Assembly (NCBI GenBank): GCA_014825775.1
Contig: MVAQ01000015.1
Coordinates: 62,001-126,000, forward strand
Length of the DNA stretch: 64,000 nucleotides
Reading direction: 5' to 3'
DNA from: Krasilnikovozyma curviuscula
Lineage: Eukaryota; Basidiomycota; Tremellomycetes; Cystofilobasidiales; Mrakiaceae
Made by a program: the position numbers and the translations under genes. The notes below the pieces were generated by a model, which was given only the letters and a program-made list of their open reading frames with translations, did not search any database and was not told where the DNA came from. Position 1 is the first letter of the stretch, and each line of letters opens with the position of its first letter. Shown piece after piece: positions 34,306 through 45,400 of this stretch.

Positions 34306-36213
34306 ATGGGTAAACAAATCACGTTTAGAACTTTGGATCAGAAGGTGAGAAGCAGTGTCCTCTTGAGCAGAGGTGTTGCTCGATTCCAGCGAGATGCTGA
34401 CCTGGATTGGATATTGGCGGTACTCCTAGTCCTTCAGCGTTGAAGCTACCGATGACGATACCGTATGTTCAGTGCTCTTTTTGTATGTTGTATATTTCAA
34501 AATGGAGCTTGCACTGACAGTATATTGTGGCCGTCCTTTTTTGATGTTCGATCCAGATTCTCGAGTTGAAGGAAAAGCTCACCGCATCCCCTTCTGCCGG
34601 TGGGAAAGCAGTGTCAAAGCTGATCTACTCTGGAAAGGTTCTTGATGATGCTAAGACCGTTGGATCATATGGTATTGAAGAAGGAAAAGGATTCGTCGTG
34701 GTTATGTTCGCTGTGAGTTCCCGTCGTTTGTAGACGAGGCGTTTAGAGGTCCATTTGTGAACCTTTGAACCACCTCCTACTTGTTCTTTGAATGATTCTA
34801 ATTTTTAATGCTTGCTCTTTGCTTTTGATTTTCAGAAAGCGAAGCCAGCACCGAAATCAGCACCTGAACCAGCTGCAGCTTCAGCCCCGACACCGGCAGC
34901 CGCTGCTGCCCCTTCAACGTCGACGTTAGAGGATGCGTCAATGTCTGCACCAGTCACTGATGGTGCTCCAACTGAAGCTACGACCGAAGCCGTTCCAGCT
35001 ACAGGCGGCGAAGCTGCTCCAAGCGGAGGAAACGCTTCGTTCTGTAAGTTTCGATTTTCGAAATGTAACATCTTTTTGGAAGACGGTCTGCTCTAACCAC
35101 TTTGTTGCGATTGAATTGAATGGATTTAGTGAGTGGAGATGCTTTGCAGGGTGCGATTGCCAACATGATGGAGATGGGTTTCCCGAAGGAAGATATCATG
35201 AGGGCTTTACGAGCAAGTTTCAACAACCCAGAGAGAGCTGTTGAATACTTGATGACCGTGAGCTCAATCATCACATCGCTTTCTACATGATTAATTCACG
35301 TTGAGACTGATTTATTTACTTTCTGCTCGTTTCGCAATCCAGGGTATTCCGGCTGGACTTGAAGCTGTAGCTAACGGACCAGCGGCCCCGGCTGCTGCAC
35401 CTGCTGCTCCTGTTCCCTCTGCCGCCGCTTCAGCGCCTCCTGTACCAGCCGTCCCAGCACCAGCTGCTGCTGCTGCTGCGCCGGTCCCAGCAGGCAACCC
35501 AGAGGTGAGTTTCTTTCGCTGCAATGACCTTTAATGACTTGGAGCAACTACTTACCTCATACTTGGACTCCTTACAGAATCTATTCGCAGCTGCTCAGGC
35601 TGCAATGGCTGCTCAGCCTGCTAGTGGTTCTGTTGCTGCTGCTAGAGGCCCGGGTGCTACCGCAGCTGCCGCGCCGGGAGCTGATGCTGCCGAGGGATTA
35701 GGACTTGGTGATCCAGCTACCTTGCAGCAACTTAGACAGGTGAGTATTTTCGGTCTCAATTTCAATCCTCACCTCGATGTTAACCGTTTTTTCGCCGCAA
35801 TTAGATGGTTCAACAAAATCCAGCACTCATCGCTCCTCTGATGCAACAGCTGGCCCAGACGCATCCTGAGTTAGTTCAAGCACTTCAAGAGAATCCAGAA
35901 GCTCTGTTCCAGCTTCTCGGTGGAGCTGGTGAAGGTGAAGGCGATGAGTGGGAGCAAGGCGATTTCGGTGAAGCTGGCCAAGGTGGAGCCAACAATGTCG
36001 TTCAGGTTACTGAAGAAGAGAGGGGTGCTATCGAACGAGTCAGTCAATTGGCCTTATTTTGTTTGTTGCTGTTCTGTTCTGACCATTTTTGGCCTGTAGT
36101 TGGAGGCGCTCGGCTTCCCTCGTCAGGTCGTCCTGGAGGCATTTCTACTCTGCGACCGAAATGAAGAACTAGCGGCCAACTTTTTGTTTGATAATGCAGG
36201 ATTCGATCAGTAA
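34306..36213 (+). CDS. RAD23: RAD23, UBL-UBA proteasome shuttle and DNA-repair factor
   Basis: Delivers polyubiquitinated proteins to the proteasome and, with the XPC/Rad4 partner, takes part in nucleotide excision repair. Starts [20 protein letters not shown]-terminal ubiquitin-like domain through [20 protein letters not shown] to FVVVMFA. A long Ala/Pro linker follows. UBA1: [36 protein letters not shown] second Ala/Pro/Gln linker leads to the STI1/XPC-binding segment [20 protein letters not shown] and [13 protein letters not shown]2: [31 protein letters not shown] at the TAA at 36211-36213. Domain order UBL-UBA-STI1-UBA is the canonical Rad23 layout. Seven or so short introns. Linkers are compositionally biased but in frame. 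Confidence 0.97.
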
Positions 36214-36421
36214 CGATTTTTAGGAACTCTGGGCGTTTGCGGGTGATATTTTGCACCTAGTTGACTGCGGCCAATGATTTGACATTCTTTTCTCTACGAA
36301 TCTCTGGCTAAATATTTTCTGTAACAAACACGGTAGTAGAAAATGTATTGATTGATCACATAGCAACCTAAGGGAAGAATTCAAAGCACGCAATGTTACA
36401 CAACTACAAGGCTACAATCAA

Positions 36422-39176
36422 TTACTCATCACCCCAAACCGCTCTACCTAACAAATGTCCGCACCCTTTCTTATGTTCACCGCGATAATTGTTAAACGAC
36501 CCGCCGACTCCAGCACTGTAATTATCGTGCCTTTCGAACCCACCTTCCCCTCTCCTCAGCGGTCCAAACGGTTCATCCGCGACGGTACAGAATACGCACT
36601 GATTGGGTTGATCAGGAAGTAACAAGTCGATGTAAGAGTCCATCCAGGCTTCGTCTTTCTGTACTTCAATGAGCCGCGACGCAGGATCAGCGGACGGGTA
36701 GAAGTCGCGCGTCGGGGGTCGTGAGTCGGAGGGTGTTGGATATCGGAAGAGACGGACGCCGTCGTATGGTTTAGGCTTAATTGTTGAGGTCGCTTTTGAG
36801 GCTGTGGTTGTTGAGGATGATGGGTTTGAGGACGACGATGGGGTCGCTGTGGAGGAAGCGGCGCCTTTGCCCTTGCCCGATGACGAACCTTTCCCTTTGC
36901 CATGAGAATGTTGACGATGACCTCTGGAATGAGACGTGTGATGAGATGATGATGATGATGATGATGAAGGCGCTGGATGAGCGGCGCTGTTGCTGGACAC
37001 AACGACGTTGTTCTCCAGAACGTCGACACCCCCTGCCTTTTCGAGATCTCTTTGGTCCATCTCATTCTTCTTCAAAGCTCTTTGGTACCTCTCTCCAACC
37101 ATACCAGCCCACATCCTCAACTTATCCAAGCCCTCCATCCATCCTGCTTGGAACTGAGCCTCCCACTCTTCTCTTTGAGCTTGAGTGAGCCTAGCTTCAC
37201 CACCTAGCGAAAAGGATCTTAGACGTGGAAGAGATGGAAGGACAAAACTGAGAGTGGATGGCTGGACTGGGGCCTCCGGCTGTTGTACTGCGGCTGAAGA
37301 TGCGCTGGTTCGAGAAGCTCGTTCACGGATTGAGAATGTGGATACCGCCATACTTCTCCCTCCTCGTCTTCTGGTCCTAGACGTCTCTCCAACAGTGAGA
37401 TGAGCAAGAGCATCTATAGCTTCGACCACTTCGTCCGCTTCTTGATGGTCGTTGTGGTCTGTGGACGTACGAGGAGGAAGGCGAGCTTGAGTAGACCGCA
37501 ATCGAGCAGTTCTTGCTTTCTCCATCTCATAAAGAAGAATTTCCCTCTCCATCTCCTTCGATCTCGCCAAACCAACCATTACAATCTCCTTCCCTAACAT
37601 ACGACACAGCTCGGCACCTTTATCCTTGCCCAGGAACCCAAATAAGTTGACATAGTCGAGAATGAGATGCTCGAGTCCAGCGTGGGCCTTCAGCAAGTTA
37701 ACCAGTCCACCTTCGAGTCGCAGGTTCGAGGTCGAGATGTCAAGAAAAGTCAAGCTTGGAAACCCGTTTGGAGCAGACAAGGGCGTCGAGACGTCTCGTT
37801 GCGGGATTCGGAATCGGAGATGGGTTACCCGTCTAGCAATGGGTGCAACAGAGAGGTTTGTGATGCATGAGATATTAAAGAAAATGAATGGTTGAGCGAA
37901 GACTTGTTTTGGTGGACCTGAAAGACTTGGGTCAAGGTATGGGAACGGCCCGTGACCTGTTTGTTGGAAGCAAAGAAGGGATAGGTGCTGATTGTACAGA
38001 GACAAACGATATCAGGTCGACTCACCTGTATAGCCTCTTCCCTTCTCGGCACCACTTGTATCCAGTGCAATTGATCCATTATTCACGGGTGGGGGCGTGC
38101 TCGCATCAACCAAGTGTCGAGGCGCGACTTCTTGAATGAGCGAGATGAATGTCAGGCTGTTTTCTTCACCTGACGGATGAGACTCGGGCCACTTCGTAAG
38201 CTGTTCTATAGCAATATCGCTGGCAATGAAAGACCATCAATGAAAGACCATGTAAGACATTTAGGCTAAGATATGGAGAGAGCGAACACTCACAAGTAAC
38301 TTCCCTTCAAGAACTGATAGTACGATGCTTTCTCGACATAAGGCTTGAAGCGGACAAGAATACGTTCAAGATCTGGTCGATGACGCGAAAAACAATCATC
38401 TAAATGGTCTGGTGCCTAATATGAGATATGATCGAAAACCGGTCAACAATGAGGGGAGCAGTAGGGTAGAGATTTTGCACTTACGAAGTTGGTACCAACA
38501 TTGAGTCTGAAGGTCAAACCAAATGATAGATCAGCAAACAAATTGTCTCTTTGCAAATCATGATCTTTCTCACCTGATAGTTTTCAGTTGAGCCATCAAC
38601 GAGACGATGTTGACCATCAGATCGGCGTCTCCCGTCCAGCTCCTCATTTCGAACGTCCTAACGACCCTCAGCACATCCTCCCCATCTCTCTCAGCCTGTC
38701 TGATCTTGGCGTATAGTGGCCTGAGCTGAGAAGTTCCTCTGGAAACAACGACATGTCGCCAGAGGTGGTGCGTTGAGAGTGGCAGAGAAGGGAAGACGAG
38801 GAGGAGGGAGAGAGCGGTTCGTTGGAGATGTGGGGAGGGCACATAGGTACAGATAAGATCCCAGATCTATAAAGAGGGCACATAAATTCCAACGCAAAGG
38901 AGTTTGAGGACGGGAAGGCGGTGGAAGGAGAAGCCGACGAATCGAACGAAGAAATTGGAGCAGCAAATTGCTTACTTCAGGAGGAGTCTTCTCGATCCAA
39001 GGTGGGAGCTCAATTGATCTTTTGCCGAGTGAGGACTGGGCAGACACAATAGAAGGGCAATCACTGTTCAATGGGGACGAGGCCCTGACGACTGGATTGC
39101 CGTTGGTCTTGGGGTTGGAGGCTGCTGAAAGAGACGACGACGACACTGAATATGCCGTCGTCGCTGGCACACTCAT
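36422..39176 (-). CDS. Large F-box/LRR-like protein of unknown function
   Basis: Starts MSVPATTAYSVSSSSLSAAS. After the first intron (ending in a PPE|IW junction) comes IWDLICTYVPSPHLQRTALS, LLLVFPSLPLSTHHLWRHVV, which resembles an F-box opening, then leucine-rich spacing such as FPSLTFLDISTSNLRLEGGL and HAGLEHLILDYVNLFGFLG, as in F-box/LRR proteins. The second half is low complexity: a charged block, a Ser/His run around 36.95 kb ([20 protein letters not shown]), and a Gly/Lys/Ser stretch. The C-terminus has NQCVFCTVADEP, GEHKKGCGHLLGRAVWGDE: a CxxC pair plus Cys and His late in the tail, which could bind a metal. Stop TAA at 36422-36424. Roughly 800 residues. Function unknown; an SCF role is only inferred. 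Confidence 0.6.
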
Positions 39177-39854
39177 TTTGTCCACTGATAGATTTCTTGC
39201 TGTGAGGTCGAGGTTGGTAACAAGGTGGAAAAGAAAATGGACTTCTCGATCGTTTAGAAACCTGAATGTTCCCAGCCGGCAAGAAATGAGACAGTAGCAA
39301 TAAATTAAAGGCATTAGGCTATCTGGGTAATCATGAAGATCAACAAGAGAGTATAGAACTCACCAGCTGAAGATACTATACTTTCGAGGGTAGAAGTCTG
39401 AATTGACCGGTCGCGGTCGATTCGCAGCGTCGCTGGAGTGATTGAGTGGGTGGCGCTGCACAAGAAAGTTTGCAGACGAGGATGTTCACGGCAACAAGTT
39501 GCTTGGATTACCACAATCAATCAAATTCTGTAAAGAATACAGCGCGAAACCAAAGCAATCAAAATCAGTCTGCAGAACATCAAAACAGCGAGCTCGCGCC
39601 CGGACTTCCATCTATGAAATCCATTACATTGCGTTGAATCAATTTCTCATCGCAGAAGTAATAAAGCCTTAGTCTTCCTTTTACTAACACGTTTCCCCTC
39701 ATCAGCCTTTTCACGTTTCAAAGTGCTTTTAGAAAAATTTGTTGCACTCCAATGGGGATAGACAGCTAGCTAGCGAGGGAACCTTCAAGAGAGGTACAAA
39801 TTGTGTACAAAATAACTGAGCCTTAAGAGCCAATACAGCTTTCTCCCACTGTCT
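39177..39854. other. Intergenic between two minus-strand genes
   Basis: About 680 bp: promoter of the F-box/LRR-like gene and 3' flank of the FYVE-RING gene. No coding frame supported. Confidence 0.45.
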
Positions 39855-41687
39855 TTAAGTTAAGAAAATTCTCAGGAAATCCCTGTCACCACGAACGGTT
39901 GCTCTACAACAACGCGCAAAACAGCTATTGAGACCGGCGCACAACAAGCACTGGAGGGACAAACAACGACTCACCGACACATCGGACACTCTCTCGAGCT
40001 CTCGAGCACGACCTTGGAGCAGTCTTGGCATAGTGCGAGATGGCCGCAGTTGATGATGGCCATACAGCTACGTTTGTCCATGCAGATGACGCAGATCCCT
40101 CCGTGCTGGCTTTTATCTTCGCGCGGTGGAGGCGGCCGTGCAGCAGCTGGTGCTGGTGAAGGTATTCGAGGCTCAGAAGCTTCTTCAGCTGAGGATGCTA
40201 CTGGTGGTACGTCCGTAGATGCGGGATTGGCTTGAGTACTACCCTCCGCCGATGTAGGATCGCTTCTTCCTTCATTCAAAATCCACTCTGGTATCACCTC
40301 CCAGAGTTCCTCTTCGCGCACACCCTGCGTACGGCGCTGCTGCTCAAGAAGCTCAGCGGCCTCCTCTTCCTGCGCGAGCCTGACTTCCTCTGCTTCAGCC
40401 CTGACCAGCTGCTCAACGCGCGCAACAAGGTCCGTCTTTTCGAGGATCATCTCGGAACGGACGTGGTTCTGTGTGAGGATCGTCTTGAGGAGGCGTACGC
40501 TCAAGTCCCCGATCGACCCGGACGGCATGGTGTTGAGTTCTGCGAGGGTAGGTACACGGACGTCCGCCGGAGGGGGAGTAGGTGCTGCTTGCGATGGGCG
40601 TGGTGGAGTTGAGATTGGATGTGATGGAGTTCGAGCTGGTGCTGGTGCGGGTGTGGGACGGGAAGGCTGCTGCTGAGGACGAGATGCTTGACCGGCTGTT
40701 CGTGGTGAGGGTCGTTGTGCATAGGAAAAGGGAGGTGGTTGGGATGTCGGACGAGGTGGTGGGGTGAATGTCTGAGGTCGTGGTGGTTGGCGCTGCTGTT
40801 AGTACTGTTGCGATGGTTGTGGAGGTCGAGCTGATGCGGTCGACGTAGTTGGTGTTGGTCCTGAGGAAGGTGCACTTCCACCTGTAAATCCTCTGAATAT
40901 GTTTTCTATTGGACTGGCGTTTGTTGAACCTGTTTGCCAAGCGGGATCAGGGGCAGGGATTGATTCTGTTCTGAAGAACTTTTCATTTTCGGCTGGAAGA
41001 AAACCTCCTTCTGTTCGTGAACGGACTATCAACTTTACCAGATCAGATTTTTCTACTGTTCCTAGCCTGGAGAAGATCTCAGTTTGAGTATAAAGACATG
41101 AAGGCCACCGACACTCACCCCAGCGACAAGTTGTATTGTCTGATATACAGCTTCAATTGCCCCACGGCCATCTTCTGAAGATGTTCAGAAGGCGAGGAGG
41201 TAACTATTATCAAAGTATTGTGATTAGGAGCGAGCCAGCTGCTGCCGAAATCCTGACTCACTCATCGCCGCATAGTAACAAGTACTGCAACACGGGACTT
41301 CGTCGTAACCATCGCTTTCAGAAGGACCACCAAGGAAAGCGTCTATTCTCTGACTAAGACCTCTTCGAGCTTGTAGTGCCTTCTTGTCAATGTGATCCTG
41401 AGTGGAAGAATTGGGACATTCAGCCGTCGTTCGCTACCTTGATTGCCCGGGATGTCTTAAACTCACATTACAGAAGCTATGACCACAATTCTTACACACC
41501 TTTAGCCGACAAGTCAAGATGTTGAATTGTTTCGCGCAACGTCGACACTCTGGCAAGTTGGAAAATCCAATTGGTAAGCAGAGACATGAAACGGGAACGA
41601 ACTCTCAGGTGAGAACGTACCTGAGCCATCAGATCTCTCTATGCCTCTGTTACTGATCAGCGGGATTGTGGGGACTACTGCAGACAT
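39855..41687 (-). CDS. FYVE-like and RING ubiquitin ligase (RNF34/CARP-like), with an in-frame stop
   Basis: N-terminus MSAVVPTIPLISNRGIERSD (an ATG nine codons upstream is also possible), then a FYVE-related zinc finger: ECRRCAKQF, LKVCKNCGHSFCN, VPCCSTCYYAA. It lacks the RRHHCR lipid-binding motif, as do RNF34/CARP proteins. SAP-like helices follow: VEKSDLVKLI, and later TDLVARVEQLV. The C-terminal RING (C3HC4) reads CVICMDKRSCMAIINCGHLA, LCQDCS, ECPMCRATV, and ends RDFLRIFLT at the TAA at 39855-39857 after a last intron (GTGAGT donor inside the CPMCR codon). FYVE, SAP and RING in this order match RNF34/rififylin. The Gln/Pro-rich middle has an in-frame TAA at 40799-40801 (...PSQQY-stop-QQRQPPRP...) that no splice choice I found removes cleanly. 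Confidence 0.75.
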
Positions 41688-41864
41688 CTTTGTCGTCGGT
41701 TGCTTCCAGGTCAAACAAAAGGTTGCGTATGTTCCCTATGCCCGAAAGAAGGAAGCTGCCAGAACGCGTAGAAGGGAAGGGGGTGCCCAAGCAACCTGTC
41801 AGGCAGACCAGGATGCTCTAAGAGCAAACAACAGCCTCCAATATATCTAAATGAAGGATAGCAG
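41688..41864. promoter_or_regulatory. Short bidirectional promoter
   Basis: Only about 177 bp separate the start of the FYVE-RING gene (-) from the start of the small plus-strand gene at 41865. Both promoters must lie here or overlap the neighbouring first exons. Confidence 0.5.
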
Positions 41865-42427
41865 ATGGCTGGTTGGGGTCAGGGCACAGGTCGCTCGACC
41901 TGGCGAACCGGTTGTGTATACGCCACAGAAAGATGATTGGGGAGTTCTTCCCATTTTGTAATGGAGTACAGCAAGGAGGGAATAAGAGACAGCTTACCTT
42001 TCCGAATGCATTGGAAAGAAAGACATCTGAGGAAGAATTTTCGAAAGAGCGACTACCCAGCCTGATCCCTCTGGCCCAGCGAGCTTTCACCAACGACGTT
42101 TCACTCAAAATCACACAGTTGAAGCAAACTGAGCAGGAAGTCCATCTGACTTCTATTTTCGATTCGTATTCTACTGGAATACCACGAAAGAAGGTATGAA
42201 TTTGAAGTCCTTGCAGGTTTGAGAGCTGATCTTGCCCCATTTCCCCAACTGCTCTCGTACGAATGGAAACCCTGCTAATGCCCTGCTTCTCAATCTAGGC
42301 CGGAAAAGTAGTGGACAATAGAATCAGCATCGAGAAGGATCGAAGCTTGGTTAACTTACTGGAAAGCTCCAATTCGACACTGCTCAGTCTAACACAGAGT
42401 TTGTTCGATTTTCTACTACTGAGGTAA
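41865..42427 (+). CDS. Small protein of unknown function immediately upstream of DOA10
   Basis: Exons 41865-41915, 41972-42193 and 42299-42427 splice to 402 nt (133 residues), exactly in frame. Starts MAGWGQGTGRSTWRTGCQGG; the body is helical and charged (ERKTSEEEFSKERLPSLIPL, LKITQLKQTEQEVHLTSIFD), ends IEKDRSLVNLLESSNSTLLS then LTQSLFDFLLLR. Introns use GTATAC and GTATGA donors with TACAG and TCTAG acceptors. The stop TAA (42425-42427) shares its last A with the ATG of the DOA10 frame. The leucine spacing suggests a coiled-coil partner protein. No family recognised. A GTAATG at the stop could also act as a splice donor into DOA10, but would not keep a known domain in frame. Confidence 0.6.
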
Positions 42428-45400
42428 TGAGCTTCCCGCAGGGACATGTGCCCGTTGTTGCTGGTCACGATGAGGAGGAGGAAGGTAAGTTCTAGGGCCG
42501 GTCTTCGCTTGGATGGTAAGCTGGGCGCTGGACTGACTTTGCTCTCGATTTTCGCTCTCGCAGATATCTGCAGAATCTGCAGATCTCCCGCTGAGCCAGG
42601 AGCACCACTGTACCATCCTTGTAACTGCAGTGGTTCTATCAAATATATTCATGAAGACTGGTATGTCCTTCTGAGGCCTCTCTTATACTTCTGACTAACT
42701 TTCAAACACCTTCGGTTCTGATCCTTGTGTGGTCCAAAAAGTTTGATGACTTGGCTTAAGTCCCAGGCTGGAGCAAATGGAAGAGGGGGTGGAAACAAGA
42801 TTGCCAAAGTGCTGAATCAGTCTTGTGAGACTTGTGGAATGATCTATCACTTCAAGAAAGGTACGTTTCTCCGCTCTAACGGTTGCTTCTCTCCCCAACA
42901 ATTACATCCTTGTCGACAACTTATTCTTCCATCTCGTATAGTCTACTCTCCTCATACACCAGCGCATGTACCGAATTCGCTCCTCCTCCTCCGCTCCGTC
43001 CAACAAGCAGGAACGATCGTCCGCCACCTGATCAGAGCCGTCATCGTCGTCACCCTCTGGCTCGTTGGTGTTCCCTTGACGGTGCGTTGGATATGGGTGT
43101 ATGGATTCAGCATCGCCAACCCTCTCGCTCGTATCCTCGCCAACTACCTTACGGACGCCCGGGTCCCACCTTACATGAGCACAGAGGACGAGGGCGTAGC
43201 GCCGGAGATCTGGGGGTTTGAGAAAGGGTCCTTTGGCGCCAGGCTCATCAGGGGACATATCACTTGTATCTCGTTGATGGTCATCGTCGCTGTGCTGTTT
43301 ATGTTCCGCGAGTGGTTGGCGGGCATGAGGATGGAGGAGATTCAGCCGGAGGATGAAAGAGATGAGAATGGCGATGAGATTGCTCTCATTGCTGCCATGG
43401 ATGAAGCGAAAGCTGAGGTGGAGGCTGAGGAGAGGGAGGCTGAGAATCAAAGGCAGCTGCACCATGTGATGCCGGAGGAGGTTGTTCACCTTAATGGTGA
43501 ATATGAAGAGGAGGCGGAGGATGAAGCCGAACAACAGGAGAAGGAAGTCGATGAAGAGCAGGAACTTGAAGAACAGTATCGAAAAGAGCAGCTTCGCGAT
43601 CCTCAGCATCTCGACGAGCTCAGGAATCAACGGGCTGCCTATTTCGCCAAAACAACAACAGAAAACCCAATTTTCCCGCAAAACCAAGAAGAATACGAAC
43701 AATTCTTCACACTGTCATCACGCGATACCCATCAACAGCGACACCAACTCAAACCTCGCCCTCCGCATCGCAACTTGACTGAAAAGGAAGACGCAAACTT
43801 TAGTCAAAGGCAGCAGGACAATTCCATTTTCAATGGTATTTCATCTGCTGAAGATACAGGCCGTCAATCGCAGCCTTCACATGAGGAGTCAAGTAGTGCA
43901 GAGGCGGGTCCTTCTAACCCAGCGAAACACAGCGACACATCCATCAGTCTGACCAACCCGTTTGGCCCGGATTCTCCAACTGCTCCAATAATACCAACAA
44001 CTGAGTCTGTGTACTCTGCTCTCCTGAACGGAAAAGGGAAAGGAAGAGCGACTTTGGAAGATTTGAAGAACGACGAAGAAGATGTCATTTTCCGTGGACC
44101 AAATGGCAAGTCAACTTCTTCACGCAAAATTACAAAACGTAACGTCTGACTCTTTGATGCTTATCTCTTTAGCCGAAAATATCAATGGATCGGGACTACT
44201 AACAGACTCCGCCAGTGGATTTACACCAAGTCCACATGGTCAACATCATGACCCGCCTCCCCCTCACCTGCCAGAATCAGACGAAGATGAACCCGATCCT
44301 GATCCGCTCCGCCCGCACCGCCAAAGGATGCTAAAGTCAAATACCCCTTCTACAGGCTCTGAAGACCCTGAAGCTTGGGAGGACGAGGAGGAAGAGGATT
44401 TGATGGAAGATGAACCCGTACCGCCGCTTCTGCCACTGGGCGCGTTGGACTTGGTACCACCGCAGCCTTTTTTTGAGGAGGAAGATGAAGAAGAAGAGAT
44501 GGCGGATGATCCAGGATTTGGCCGTGGAGACCCTCAGGAATTTGGCAACGAGGACGAAGAAGATCTAGGTAGGATCGGAGACGAAGAGATGGATATCGTA
44601 CTGGACATTCTTGGTTTGAGGGGTCCTTTGAGACCTCTTTTAATTAATGTAAGAGCTTTGTGAACGTTTCCTTCTACTGTACGATCCTAATTTCTTTGAC
44701 CTCGCTTGACCAGGTCGCGTTGGTCACAGCTGTCTTTGCTACAGCCATCACCGTGATGGTGCTGATACCTTTTCTCATCGGAAAGTTTGCACTGCTTGCG
44801 AACTGGCTCAAGCTCTATACTGGAACTTTGAAGTTGGTGTCTCTGGTCAGAAAGATCACAGATCCTCTGATCGACTACCTCTTCATTATGCCCCTGAAGT
44901 GGCTCCTCCCCAAATCGATAACTCTTCCACGGTCAAAGCCTGTTTCTGACGTTCCCAAATTGAGCAGCTTCAAGTCACTCAAGCTCAAGCTGGAAAAAAT
45001 TCCCGAATACACCGTGCACCTAGTCGACCAAGCAGACTTCTGTGGATACTCCATTACAAGCTCTGTCTGTAAACACATCTCACCAACAATGGAGTCGATT
45101 GGTAAATATGTCAGGACAAGTTACGAGTGGGTCACCGCGACGATTGCCACAATGGATCGAATCAGTTTCGCCAAATGGTCCCTGGGAGACTCACCGACGG
45201 ATCGAACGATCGCTATCACTTCTGGATGGTTGATTGTCATTGGATCAGTTCTTGTCTGGTGTATGCTAAGATCAGATGCTGTCAAAGGTCCGGCGAAAGC
45301 TGTTCGCGACTTTATGTACGCACAAGGCGTGGCTCTGAAGCTGATCGTGTTCATGCTGATCGAACGTGAGTTACTTTCTTCAAATTTCTCTATGTTGGAA

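Noticed and set aside
36556..37188. Long frames opposite or shifted to the F-box/LRR-like gene, His/Gln- or Met-rich
   Set aside because: These are shadows of the Ser/His-rich low-complexity exon. The main frame is open for over 500 codons and has the LRR-like segments.
42902..43702. 266-codon minus-strand frame opposite DOA10
   Set aside because: Antisense shadow of the acidic loop and membrane spans; its Leu/Phe-rich composition mirrors GAG/GAA runs on the coding strand.
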